From NCBI RefSeq assembly GCF_028736035.1, contig NZ_CP117866.1:434001-498000 (forward strand): a stretch of DNA of 64,000 nucleotides, written 5' to 3'. The stretch comes from Streptomyces sp. T12 (lineage in GTDB: Bacteria > Actinomycetota > Actinomycetes > Streptomycetales > Streptomycetaceae). The notes beneath the pieces are model-generated. The model was not told the DNA's origin and ran no database searches. It saw only the letters and a list, made by a program, of their open reading frames with translations. Positions 53,491 through 63,500 of the stretch are shown here, piece by piece. The position numbers and the translations under genes were made by a program. Every line of letters begins with the position of its first letter. The first letter of the stretch is position 1.

Positions 53491-55809
53491 ATGCTGGTGG
53501 AGCGGGTTCGTGCGTTATTGGCGCTGCCGTCCGCGCGTGATGGCGAGGCGCTGCCCGCGGTCGCCGACGTGGATGCGTATGGGGAATTAGCCGGGTCGCG
53601 GGGGCTCTACAGCCACGGGACGATTGTGCCTCCGCCGCATCCGCCGTGGTTGCGGCGGGAATTGGACGACGCCTTGGGCGAGCGCTCGATCGTGTTGCTC
53701 GCCGGGCCGAACCGGGCCGCCAAGTGGCGCGCCGGCTTCGAGGCCGTGTGCCAGGCGCTGCCCGGGGCCCGGCTGCTCGTGCCCCGGCTGGAGACGGGCG
53801 CGCTGGCCGAACTGCTGGATCTGCAGCCGCCGTTGTCGGGCGACGACGGCACCCTCGTCGTATGGCTGGAGGGGATCGAGCGCTATCTGGCGGCGCCGGA
53901 TGCGCTCGGCGGCGACCGACTGGAACGGCTGCTCGGGCTCGGCCGGCGGGTCGTCCTGATGGCCACGGTGTCGGGGAATCTCTGGGAGATCATGCGTAAG
54001 TCGGAGGGTGTCTCCCGGGCGCTGGCCCGGCAGGTGCTCGACGCGGCCGTGACGATCGAGGTGCCGGGGCCTCGCGGGGACGGGGCCGAAGAGGAGACGT
54101 CCCCGGGCGCGGCGGCGGACTCTGTGCATACCGACGACGAGGCCGCGCCGCTGCCTCCGGAGGCAGCGGCCCTGGAGCGGCGCTACCGCGACGGGTACCT
54201 CGGCGGGCAAGCGGGCTGGCAGGTGGTCAAGGCCGCCGTCGACCGGCGGCGCGCCGGACTGTTGCGGGCCGCCACCGAGCCGGAGTTACGCGAGCTGGTC
54301 GCCGCCTGCGTGCCGTACGAGGAGCCCACGGACGACGCCTGGGCCGAGGCGCTCGACTGGGCCCTGGCCGGGCCCGACGGCGGGGCGTTGCTCAGCGAGC
54401 AGCCGAGGGCGGAGGCCACCGCCCCGCGCGCCTTCCAGCCGCATCCGCACATCGTCGCCCACGCCGATGCCCCCGCCGAGCCGCTGCCCGCGGATATACC
54501 CGCGGCCGCCTGGGAGTTCGTGCTGCGGCGCAGCGATGCGTTCGAGCTGATGCAGGTCGCCGCCGCCGCCGGCGAGCGCGGCCGCGCGGAGGTCGCGGAG
54601 CGGGCGTGGGAGCGGGCCGCGTCGAGCCTGGAACCGATGGTCGTGTCGGCGGCCGGGCTCTTCCGCGGCTCGGGGGCGGGCGTGAGACGGCGGGACGGCA
54701 GGGCGCCGGGCGGCCCGGCACGTCGGTCCGGCGGGAGCCGGGCTATCGACGAGGGCGGGGTGTTCGCCGCGGCCGAGCGGTCCAATCGGGCCCAGGAGAT
54801 GGCCGAGCAGGGCGACCGGGACGGTGCCGTCCGCCTGTACCGCCAGGTGCTGACCGAGGACGACCCGATCGGCACGCCACTGGCCGGCCTGAACCTGGGC
54901 ATGATCCTGCGGGACGAGGGCGATCTGGCGGGTGCCCGGTCGGCGTACGAGAGGGCGCTGACCTGCTGCACCGCGCACGGCGACCCGACGGGGATGCACG
55001 GTGAGGTGGCCGGTCGCCTTGGGGCCGTGCTGGCAGACCTCGGCGAACGCGAGGCGGCCCAGCGGATGTTCGAGGTGGCCGTCGACTCCGGGCACAGGCA
55101 CGCCAAGCCGCGGGCGCTGGTGTGGCTGGGGGACCTGAAGCACGAGGACGGCGACGTCGCCGGGGCCATGGCCGCGTACCGGGGGGCGATCGATGCCGAG
55201 GACTCCGCGCTTGCCGCGGCCGCCAGGTTCAAGCTGGCCATGCAGATCCAGGACACCGATCCCGAGGAGGCGCTTACGCACTACCGGCACGTGGCCGGCA
55301 CGGCCGGAGTGCCGGGCGTTGTCACCGCCGAGGCCGGGCTGCGTGCCGGCCGGATGCTGCTCAGCCGCGGAGATGCGGCCAGCGCCCGCGAGGCGTACCA
55401 GCGGGCCGCCGCAGGCGGGGAGTCCGAGTCCGCGGTGTGGGCGACGCTCGAACTCGGCGCCCTGCTCGCGGAGTCCGGCGAGCTCACCGCAGCTGCGGCC
55501 GCTCTGCGGGACGCGGTCGACTCCGGGCACCCCGAGGCCGCCTCCTTGGCAGCGCAGGGCCTCGCGTACACGCTGCAAGAGCTGGGCGATCTGCGCGGCG
55601 CGCTGGAGGCGTGCCGGATGGTCACGGAGAACAAGGCCGGAGTCCGGGTGGCGGAGGTGCTACTGCTCCAGGGTGATATCCACCTGCAGCTGCGGGAGGG
55701 GAAGGACGCGGCCGCCGCCTATTGGCGGGTGATGGTCAACGGGGATGAGCCCACGGTGCGGCTCGCCCAGGAGCGGCTGAGGATGATCGGTTTTGGTGGC
55801 GACGACTGA
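53491..55809 (+). CDS. TPR protein with STAND-like NTPase N-terminus (CHAT operon gene 1)
   Basis: This 772-residue protein has an N-terminal domain (1-200) resembling the NTPase-like part of Streptomyces TPR proteins. The P-loop position reads GPNRAAKWR (72-80) instead of GxxxxGK[ST], and the Walker B position reads LVVWLEGIERYL (122-133), so nucleotide hydrolysis is doubtful. A low-complexity acidic linker (about 200-230) and a helical region follow, then eight to ten TPR-like repeats (about 440-765: GDRDGAVRLYRQVLTEDD, GDLAGARSAYERAL, GDVAGAMAAYRGAI). GGGAG lies 5 bases before ATG53491. TTA codons occur at residues 9, 33 and 266 (53515, 53587, 54286). The likely role is sensing or scaffolding for the CHAT protein, by inference. 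Confidence 0.8.
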   Translation: MLVERVRALLALPSARDGEALPAVADVDAYGELAGSRGLYSHGTIVPPPHPPWLRRELDDALGERSIVLLAGPNRAAKWRAGFEAVCQALPGARLLVPRLETGALAELLDLQPPLSGDDGTLVVWLEGIERYLAAPDALGGDRLERLLGLGRRVVLMATVSGNLWEIMRKSEGVSRALARQVLDAAVTIEVPGPRGDGAEEETSPGAAADSVHTDDEAAPLPPEAAALERRYRDGYLGGQAGWQVVKAAVDRRRAGLLRAATEPELRELVAACVPYEEPTDDAWAEALDWALAGPDGGALLSEQPRAEATAPRAFQPHPHIVAHADAPAEPLPADIPAAAWEFVLRRSDAFELMQVAAAAGERGRAEVAERAWERAASSLEPMVVSAAGLFRGSGAGVRRRDGRAPGGPARRSGGSRAIDEGGVFAAAERSNRAQEMAEQGDRDGAVRLYRQVLTEDDPIGTPLAGLNLGMILRDEGDLAGARSAYERALTCCTAHGDPTGMHGEVAGRLGAVLADLGEREAAQRMFEVAVDSGHRHAKPRALVWLGDLKHEDGDVAGAMAAYRGAIDAEDSALAAAARFKLAMQIQDTDPEEALTHYRHVAGTAGVPGVVTAEAGLRAGRMLLSRGDAASAREAYQRAAAGGESESAVWATLELGALLAESGELTAAAAALRDAVDSGHPEAASLAAQGLAYTLQELGDLRGALEACRMVTENKAGVRVAEVLLLQGDIHLQLREGKDAAAAYWRVMVNGDEPTVRLAQERLRMIGFGGDD

Positions 55810-56470
55810 GCTGCTGAAGGAGATGGCGGCGGCGCTGGCGGCGTACGGCTTCACCCCGGCCGGACAGACCGTCTACCAGGACGAGTTCGGTGACGGCACC
55901 GGCACGGTGGGCTGGCTGCGGCTGCGCACCGAGCCGCGCCGGTCGCCGGAGGACGACCACGACTTCCTCGTCGTCTACAGCGAGGCGGAAGGGACCTGGT
56001 CGCTGGCCGGGCCCGGCGCCGAGGCGAGCGCGATCGCCGCCACCGCCGGCGTCGATGCGGCGGCCCGGGCGCTGGCGACGGCGGCCGCGCGGGCCGGCGG
56101 ATCGGAGCCGGCCGCGCGGATGCTGCCGGACTGGGCGCTGATGGCGCTCGGCGCGGCCGCGGTGCAGGTGGTCGTCCCGTTCGTGCAGACCGTCGTCGGC
56201 AAGTCGGCAGAGGATGCGTACGCGGCGCTGCGCATGTGGCTGAGCCGCCGCCGTACCGCCGTCGACGAGGCACCGGCGGAAGCGTCCACGGCCACCGAAT
56301 ACGTCTCCATCGCCGACCCCGACGAGGACATCCAGCTCATCGCGCCCGACCCGGTGCCACCCGCGGCGTTGCGCCGCCTAGTCCACCTGGACGTCGCCGA
56401 GCTGCGCGGGCGGACCTTCATCTGGGACGAGAGCAGGCAGGAGTGGTTCCCGTGCCGCCGGAGCCCGTGA
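55796..56470 (+). CDS. Hypothetical 224-aa protein (CHAT operon gene 2)
   Basis: It starts at GTG55796, 14 bases inside the 3' end of gene 1 and in another frame, so the two are translationally coupled. The N-terminal 90 residues look like a small alpha/beta domain (TPAGQTVYQDEFGDGTG, DFLVVYSEAEGTWSLAGP). A hydrophobic or amphipathic stretch follows (ALMALGAAAVQVVVPFVQTV, about 113-132), then a helix with AEDAYAALRMWLSRRR and a C-terminal beta part (EDIQLIAPDPVPP, FIWDESRQEWFP). I do not recognise it. Its place between a TPR sensor and a CHAT protease makes it a candidate adaptor, effector or protease substrate. Confidence 0.72.
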   Translation: MATTELLKEMAAALAAYGFTPAGQTVYQDEFGDGTGTVGWLRLRTEPRRSPEDDHDFLVVYSEAEGTWSLAGPGAEASAIAATAGVDAAARALATAAARAGGSEPAARMLPDWALMALGAAAVQVVVPFVQTVVGKSAEDAYAALRMWLSRRRTAVDEAPAEASTATEYVSIADPDEDIQLIAPDPVPPAALRRLVHLDVAELRGRTFIWDESRQEWFPCRRSP

Positions 56471-59388
56471 CGGACGACCTCGGCCGCCTCGCCGGGCGGC
56501 TGCGCCGCTACACGGACACCGACGACCCGAGCGTCATCCTCGATCCGGCCGCCGGACAGGAGGCCGCGGGCGCGCTGCGCAGGGCCCTGCGCGCTGCCCC
56601 CGACGAGCTGTGGACCGGCCTCAACCTCACCGGCTGGCTGTTCTGGTGCCGGGCGGCGGCGATCACCGGACCGGAGCGGGAGCGCGAGGCGCTGCTTGCC
56701 CTGGCGCTGCTCGGCACGGTGGGCGAGTTCGACCCGGCGGCGCTGCCGGAGGGGTTCCCGCACGAGGCCGGGTCCGGTCCGGAAGGGGAGTCGGACCGCG
56801 TCGGCCGCCTCACCACGCTGGCCCTCGCCCCAGCCATCGAGACCGGCGAGCGCGATCCGACCGCGCTCCTCGCCGCCGCCGTCATCTGCCGGGCCGCCGA
56901 GGCCGTGGCCAAGACGCCGGACGAGCGCGCCCGCTGCCTCGGCAACCACGCGCACGCGCTGCTGCTCTTGTACGAGGCCGACGGCGATCCGGAATCGCTG
57001 CCCCTGCTCATCCACACCGCGCAGCGCCTGGCGCAGGCCACGCCGCCCGGAAGCGAGCCGCACGCCCTCGCACTCGGCCGCCTCAGCCATGCCTACCGGC
57101 TGTACTACGACGTGGGCGGCGAACTGGCCGCACTCGCCGCGGCTGTGGACCACGCCCGCGCCGCCGTGCGCACCCTGCCGCCCGGAGCCCCGGCCCGGGT
57201 CGACCGTACCGGCGCCCTCGTGGAACTGCTGCAACTGCGCCACACCGCCCTCGGCGACACCGACTCGCTGCGCGAGGCGCTCCGGCTCTCCCGCGAGCTG
57301 CTCGCTCAACTGCCTACCGGGCATGCCGCGTCCGCCCAGTCGCTGAGCACCCTCGGCGGACAGCTGGCCGGGCTGTGGGACCGGGACCGAAGCGCAGGCA
57401 TCTCGCCGCTGGACGAGGCCATCGAGGCGGGCCGTGCCGCGGCGGCGCTGGCGGAGCCCGGCGCGGAGGAACATGCTGGCATCCTCGCCGAGTTGGCCCT
57501 CTGGCTGTCCTGGCGGGCCGGGGAGACCCGGTCGGCGGACGACCTCGCCGAGTCCCTGGCCTGTGCCCGCCGGGCCGTCGCCGCGGCTCCCGAAGGGCGG
57601 GTCCAGGGCGTCGCGTCCGCGGCGTTGTCGGCGAGCCTTTACGCACATCACGTACGCACCGGGGATCCCGCGCTGCTCACCGAGGCGATCGACACGGCCC
57701 GGGCGGCGGTGGCCGCGGCGGACGCGGCGGAGCTGCCGGAGCGCCGCTTCACCCTCGGTACGCTCCTCAACAACCGCTTCGTCAGGACCGCCGCCGCGTC
57801 GGACGGCCGGGAGGCCGCCGACTGTCTGCGTACGGCCGCCCGCTCGGACCGGCTGCGCCTGCTGCGCCGCGCCCGCGGCGCCTGGCACGCGGGCAAGCTC
57901 GCCAACACCCTCGAGGAGTGGGCGCAGGCCGCCGACGATCTGGCCCTGGCCATCGCCCTGCTGCGCGAGCTCGCCGGCCCGCACCTGGGCGCCCGGGACC
58001 GCGAGCGACTGCTGGCGGAGTTCGCGCCCCTGCCCACGCTGGCCGCCTCCGCCGCCACCAACGCGGGCCGGCCGGAGCGCGCGGTGGAGCTCCTCGAGCA
58101 CGGCCGCGGCGTGCTGTACGCCGACGCGTCGGCTCTGCGCGAGCACGCGACCCGGCTGGCGGCCGCGGCCCCCGGGCCGGCCGCGGACCTGGAGCGCACC
58201 TCGGAAGCGCTGCGGACCGAACGCGACCCGGGCCGACGCCACCGCCTGGCGGCCCACCGCGACGCCCTGACCGCCCGCATCCGCCAACTCCCGGGCTTCG
58301 AGCGCTTCCTGGAGCCCCCCGCCCTGCCGGAGATTCTGCGCGGCTGCGCGGCGGGCCCGGTGGTGGTCCCGCTGCTGCAGGAGGGCGGCTCCATGGCGCT
58401 GATCGTGACGGCGTCGGGCGTGCGTCTCCTCCCGCTGCCGGACCTGACGGCCAAGACGCTGCGGCAGCTCGGCCGCGACATCCTCGGCGGCGCCGACACG
58501 GCGCTGGACGCGAAGCTGCCGGTGACGCGGCGGATGCTGGGCGAGTACGCGATATCGGCGGGGCTCGCGCTGCTGTGGGACGTGGTGGTGGGGCCCGTAC
58601 TGGAGGAGGTGGCGATGCCGGCGGACAGGGGAGCGGACGGCGCACGGCCCAAGCTGTGGTGGTGTCCCACCGGCCCGCTCTCGATCCTCCCCTTCCACGC
58701 GGCCGGCCGGCACGAGTCGGGGAACGCACTGGACCTGGTCACGTCCTCCTACACCCCGACCCTGCGGGCGCTGGCCCGCACCCGCCCCTGGCAACCGGCG
58801 CCGGACACCAGGCCCCTGGTGGTCGCCCTGCCGCGGACCCCCGGGAGCACGGTCGCGCTGCCGGCGGCCGACCTGGAAGCGGCGTTGCTGACCACGCTCT
58901 TCCCCGGCTGCCGGCTCCTGCGCGGGCCGGCCGCGAGCCGCGGGAACGTCACGGCGGCGCTGCCGGACCACGAAATGGTGCACCTGGCCTGTCATACGGG
59001 CCAGGACCGGGATCGCGACTACGAGTCCCACCTCCTGCTCCACGACGGCAAACTCCACCAGCCCGACCTCCCGCTGACCGGCACCCGCCGCGGCGGGCTG
59101 GCGTTCCTGTCGGCCTGCGGCACCGCGCTGAGCCGGCTGGACCTTCCCGACGAGTCGCTGAGCCTCCTCAGCGGCTTCCACGCGGCCGGCTTCAGCCAGC
59201 TGATCGGCAGCCTCTGGCCGGTCGATGACCACGCCACCACGCGCATGGCGGAGGCCTTCTACACCAACCTCCTGCCCCCGGCCCGGATGACCGCGGCGGC
59301 GGCACTGCACGCCGCCGCCCGTACCCACCGCGACCGTGAACCGGACCGCCCGTCGCGGTGGGCGGCCTACCTGCACGTGGGGCCGTGA
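56452..59388 (+). CDS. TPR-CHAT (caspase-like) protein (CHAT operon gene 3)
   Basis: This 978-residue protein has an alpha-helical TPR-like N-terminal two thirds (about 60-620) and a C-terminal CHAT domain of the caspase/separase fold (about 690-975). The catalytic pair is visible as His848 in MVHLACHTGQD and Cys889 in FLSACGTALS, with the usual ending SLWPVDDHATTRMAEAFY. CHAT proteins are cysteine proteases often tied to stress, programmed cell death or phage defence. GTG56452 has AGGAG 9 bases upstream, and GTG56467, overlapping the gene 2 stop, is the alternative. It is the last gene of the operon. No TTA codon was noticed in it. Confidence 0.85.
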   Translation: MPPEPVTDDLGRLAGRLRRYTDTDDPSVILDPAAGQEAAGALRRALRAAPDELWTGLNLTGWLFWCRAAAITGPEREREALLALALLGTVGEFDPAALPEGFPHEAGSGPEGESDRVGRLTTLALAPAIETGERDPTALLAAAVICRAAEAVAKTPDERARCLGNHAHALLLLYEADGDPESLPLLIHTAQRLAQATPPGSEPHALALGRLSHAYRLYYDVGGELAALAAAVDHARAAVRTLPPGAPARVDRTGALVELLQLRHTALGDTDSLREALRLSRELLAQLPTGHAASAQSLSTLGGQLAGLWDRDRSAGISPLDEAIEAGRAAAALAEPGAEEHAGILAELALWLSWRAGETRSADDLAESLACARRAVAAAPEGRVQGVASAALSASLYAHHVRTGDPALLTEAIDTARAAVAAADAAELPERRFTLGTLLNNRFVRTAAASDGREAADCLRTAARSDRLRLLRRARGAWHAGKLANTLEEWAQAADDLALAIALLRELAGPHLGARDRERLLAEFAPLPTLAASAATNAGRPERAVELLEHGRGVLYADASALREHATRLAAAAPGPAADLERTSEALRTERDPGRRHRLAAHRDALTARIRQLPGFERFLEPPALPEILRGCAAGPVVVPLLQEGGSMALIVTASGVRLLPLPDLTAKTLRQLGRDILGGADTALDAKLPVTRRMLGEYAISAGLALLWDVVVGPVLEEVAMPADRGADGARPKLWWCPTGPLSILPFHAAGRHESGNALDLVTSSYTPTLRALARTRPWQPAPDTRPLVVALPRTPGSTVALPAADLEAALLTTLFPGCRLLRGPAASRGNVTAALPDHEMVHLACHTGQDRDRDYESHLLLHDGKLHQPDLPLTGTRRGGLAFLSACGTALSRLDLPDESLSLLSGFHAAGFSQLIGSLWPVDDHATTRMAEAFYTNLLPPARMTAAAALHAAARTHRDREPDRPSRWAAYLHVGP

Positions 59389-59407
59389 GCCGCCGCGCCC
59401 CGCCAGG

Positions 59408-59828
59408 TCAGGCTGCCTCGGCGCGGGTCGTCGTCGCGGGACGCGTGCCCAGGTGTAGCAGTTCCAGCGCCCGCTCCGTCGCATCCGCCAGGTTCTCGTG
59501 GGCCGCTGCCAGTGCCTCCGGCAGGGATGCCGGGCCCGGGAGGGTGCCGGTGTACGCGTCCACCCCCACCGCCCGTACGTCCCGCGCCCCGCCCCGATCG
59601 TGCCCGCCGGCGCCAGCACGGGCCGGCCCGCCGCCTTCGCCCGGCGTGCCGCCTCCGCCGGGACCTTCCCCGCGGGGTCTGGTGGTCGAGGGCGCCCTCC
59701 GCGGTAATCTCCAGATCCGCCGCCGCATGGCGCGCGTCCAGGTCCAGGTGATCCAGCAGCACCTCGAAGCGCAGCCGCAGCTGCGCGCCCAGCGCCGCCA
59801 GGCCCGCGGCCAGACCGCCTGACGCTCC
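59408..59828 (-). pseudogene. Small helical gene remnant, frameshifted
   Basis: One minus-strand frame gives GGLAAGLAALGAQLRLRF, EVLLDHLDLDARHAAADLEI and TAEGALDH. The continuation VRAVGVDAYTGTLPGP and SLPEALAAAHENLADATERA, ending at TGA 59408-59410, is in another frame, with a low-complexity GGGTPGEGGG stretch between. Together they look like one protein of about 135 residues, broken near 59640-59690. The family is unknown. It ends 20 bases from the CHAT gene stop on the opposite strand. The stretch 59829-60189 holds only unsupported short frames. Confidence 0.45.
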
Positions 59829-60189
59829 TACGTGGCTGGTAGAGCAGCGATACCGCGCAGTTCTACCTGCTGTGCTGGGTCTGGCACGTCTGCGCCGCAA
59901 GCTCCGTGCCAACGCCGCCTGACGAGAGCATGTCGCGTGATGAATCCGTCCGCTCGCAGGGGTGCTGGCCTAGTACTCGGAACCCGGGCCAGCGTGCAAA
60001 GGCTCACCCGGTAGCACTCCGAAACGCCAACGACGGGACAAGAGTCCTCCCGAGCCCGCAGACTCGGGGCACAAAGAAGGACCCAAGAGGACAAGATCGT
60101 GAGACGAAATGACGTGTCCCCGGGATGAGACAGCCGCGAACAGCCAAGGTCAGTGCGGCGGAACAGGACATTCCCAATGAGGGCCTACA

Positions 60190-60272
60190 CCGTACCCGCA
60201 GGTTCGCATCTCCCGTGCCCCTTTCTCATTGATAGTGGCCTCTGTCAGGCCCAAGGGACGACGCGGTGAGAC
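60190..60272 (+). repeat. 83-bp diverged direct repeat, copy B
   Basis: This segment is 64/83 identical to 53152-53234 without gaps and has the same orientation. The plus-strand frame reads VRISRAPFSLIVASVRPKG then GRRGETSSL and a stop. It lies between the two CHAT loci. From here to 60521 no gene is evident. Confidence 0.7.
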
Positions 60273-60521
60273 AAGTTCTTTGTGATCTTTCTTCGTTGCT
60301 GTGCTACGCCTCCGTCTCGATCTACGCAGCGGTGGCCCACTGGTGTAGGTTCCGGCCATCGTGTCGGAATTTTGATCTCGATATCGGATCGGCGGCGGAT
60401 CTCCGGAGTAGAGAGCCTGCGACACGAAGCGCGGCCGCCGACGCCACCGCCAAGACGTTTCGTAGAACGCCACACCGGGATATTGGCGGCGGTACGAATT
60501 CCCTGGGGTTCGGGATAGCCA

Positions 60522-63500
60522 TCAAGCGCCGGTATGGATGTATCCCGCCCACAGGAGAGGCAGGTTCGGAAGTCTGCAGCGGAGGGAACGGACGCAGTGG
60601 TGCAGAGCCACGGCTGCGCGATCCGTGTCGAGATGGCCTGACGCAGTGGTGAGGCCTCGGTAGAACGAGTCCGCCACCTCGACGGCCATGCGGTCCTGGA
60701 TCGGCCACAGAGTGCCGATCACCTGGCGGAAGCCGAGCAGTTGGAACGCGGTGGTCAGGTGGATCGACTCGTTGACCAGCTTCGCGGAGCCGGTGAGCGC
60801 GGTGACGCACGCCGAGAGATACGCGAGGTCGGCGTGGTCGAGGTGGGCCGAGGCCAGACTTGCGACATTGAGGGGATCTCGTGCGAAGTCCTCCAGGAAG
60901 AGCTGGCTGAGGAAAGGATCGTCACCGTGGACTGCACCGTGGCACGCGAAGTGGGCGATCGAGGCGTCGGCCAACTCCTCGAGGACCCGGGCCTTCGTTG
61001 GCAGGTGCGCGGGGGCGTTGGCCGGGTCCAGCAGCGTCTCCGCCAGCTCGCGCGGCGAGGTGCTGCCGGTCAGCACGACCGGTCGCGGCGTCCGGTCTCG
61101 GACAACTAAGGACTCGGCCTGGGCATGCGGCAGTTCGGACAGCGCCACGGTGAAAGGCATGGCCACGATGAGTGCCTTGCCCGCCTCGTTGAGCGGAGCC
61201 GGCCGACGGCGGGCATGGCGCAGCGCCCGGAGAGTGGGAACGTAGGAAGAGACGACCCGCTCCAGTGCGCTGCGGTGCTCGCCATCAGCCGGTGGATGTC
61301 CAGCGGCATGCAGCGGCAGCAGGCCGAGGATTCCGCCCGGCGCCCACCACACCCGGGGCCAGTTCTCCCCGGATGCGGGCGGGCCCGTGAAACCGAGCGC
61401 GTCGAGGGTGGGGCCGACGGCGATGTCCCACAGCTGTCGCAGGACCCCGGAGAGGGTGTGCTGGGCGTCCCGACGCTCCCGGCGGTCCGCGTCGGCCGTG
61501 GTGCGCGGCAGTGCCTCGTGGAACGTGCCGACCATGTCGAACAGCGCGTTCTGGGTGAGTGCCGGTAGCGGCAGGTGGGTGACCTTCTCCCCGGTGACGA
61601 GGAGGGCGTCGCAGCGATGACTGCTGATGTTGAAGAACACGACTGGGCCTTGCTCAGCCTCGGCGCGGAGATCATCCGCCGATTCCGGTGGCTGGAGGAA
61701 CGATGTGAAGCCATCAAGGGATCGGATGGCGTCCAGCGTGGCCGCGAACTCGGCGGAGAGCACGTGCCGGTCGTCGGCTGTATCGGGCCTGATGGATGGC
61801 GGGACAGACGTCGCGGCTTGGTTCATTCGTTTACTCAAGTCCGCCAGTTTGCCCGCCAGTTCAGGATGCGAGGCCCGCAGCAGGGTGAGGTCGCTGCGCG
61901 TGTTCAGTGCGTGGCCGAGGATGACGGCCCGTCCCGTCTCGACGAGACGCAGGGCCTTGACGGCGTAATCCTGCGCTCCCGTGCCACCTTTCGAAGTCGT
62001 CTCGCCGGCGGTGAGGGCGAGTGCGACGGCGTCGTCGGTGAGCCGGGAGAAGTTGCTCAGCTGCTCCTGCTGGTCGGTTCGATGCAGGCTCTGGGAGGCC
62101 AGCTCGGGCAGCAGGTCGACCGCGCCCGCCAGGAGCTCTGCGGCGAGTACGGGGTCTTGCTCGGCTGTCAGCCAAGCGGCTCCTTTGGCGGCCTGGATCC
62201 GCCACCAGGCCGGGGCTGACGGTGCTTGCGCGGCTCGGCTCAGAACGGACACGGCCTCGTGGCGGTCGTCCTCACGGCTCGTCACGGCATGCCGGGCAGT
62301 CAGCGCTCGGCCGAGGTTGCCGAGGAGGACCGCTCCCTCGGGCTGGTCGACCGGTGTCACGGCCGAAGCCTGGTAGAGGTCGGAAATGGCCTGGTCGAGA
62401 TCTGCTTCTTGCCCGGTCAGTTCGTATCGGAAAATCAGGGCCGCGCCACGGTTGCCTTCGTGCAGCGCCCTGTCACGTTGATGGGCCAGCGGCGTGACTC
62501 GCAGAGCGGCACCGTACGCGGTGATGGCTTCGTCGATGTCCTCGCGTGCTTTCGTGTGCTCGAATCGCCGGGAGAGCGCGTTACCGAGATTGCCATGAAA
62601 CCGCGGACGGTTGGCATGCTTCTCCGGCAGGTCTTGAAGTGCCTGACGGAGTATGTCGATCGCCTCGTCCAGAGTGGCAGGGTCCTGAGTACGTACGTGT
62701 CGATGTAAGAGACACAGGCCCAGGCTGGACCGGTAGATCGCCGCTTCGTTGCTGTCGTCCACCGCGGCCTCGATCCCGTCGCGGAGGAGCTCGACCGCCT
62801 CGTCGAGAGCCGATTCGTCCCCGGTGCGCTCGAAGCGGTGGCGAAGGGTTTGCCCCAAGGAGGCCAGGTGCACCGGGAGCGGCGAGGACTGGGCCTGGAT
62901 GCAGCGGCGAAGCGCTGTGACTGCCGCGTTGAGATCGTCGATATCACCGGCCAGCTCGTAACGCGCGCGCAGTGCGATTCCCCGCGTGTGCATGTAGGCG
63001 GGCCGAGCGGGTGTCTCGTGTGGCGACCTTTCGACCAGCGGCGCGGTGAGCCGAACCGCCTCCTCGACGTCATCGGGGTCCCCGCCGCCGTCGAAACGTG
63101 TGACCAAGGCGAGGGCGAGGGTGGCGGCAACATGCCCCTCGGGGTCCGGGATCAATCCCTTTCTGGCCGCGGCGATGACCTCCTCCAGATCTCGTGTGGC
63201 ACCGGTGAGTTCGAAACGCGCGACGAGGCCGCGGCTCAGCGCGTAGGCCCGGACCGATGTGGCCTCCAGAGCCGGTGGCGTGGCGTCCAGCGTCGCCCGC
63301 AGGAGTTTGATGGCGCTGTCCAGACGGTCATGGCTTTGTGACTGTTCGAAAAGCTGAAGCAGGCGCAGTCCCACTTGGAACAGGACTTCAGGGTCTGTCC
63401 GCTCGGCCGGCCCGGCGTCGACGGCCTCCTCCAGACTGGCAGCGGCATCGGTCAAGTCCTTGCCCACGCCGTACACGTTGTAGCGAGTGAGGAGAGCAGC

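Noticed and set aside
56452..59388. Naming the CHAT operon a Craspase or gasdermin defence system
   Set aside because: There is no Cas7-11/gRAMP gene, CRISPR array or recognisable gasdermin. The CHAT fold alone does not define the system.
59832..59925. Transposase N-terminus suggested by the plus-strand phrase LVEQRYRAVL
   Set aside because: Only about 10 residues resemble IS481-type proteins, the rest does not follow, and no inverted repeats were found.
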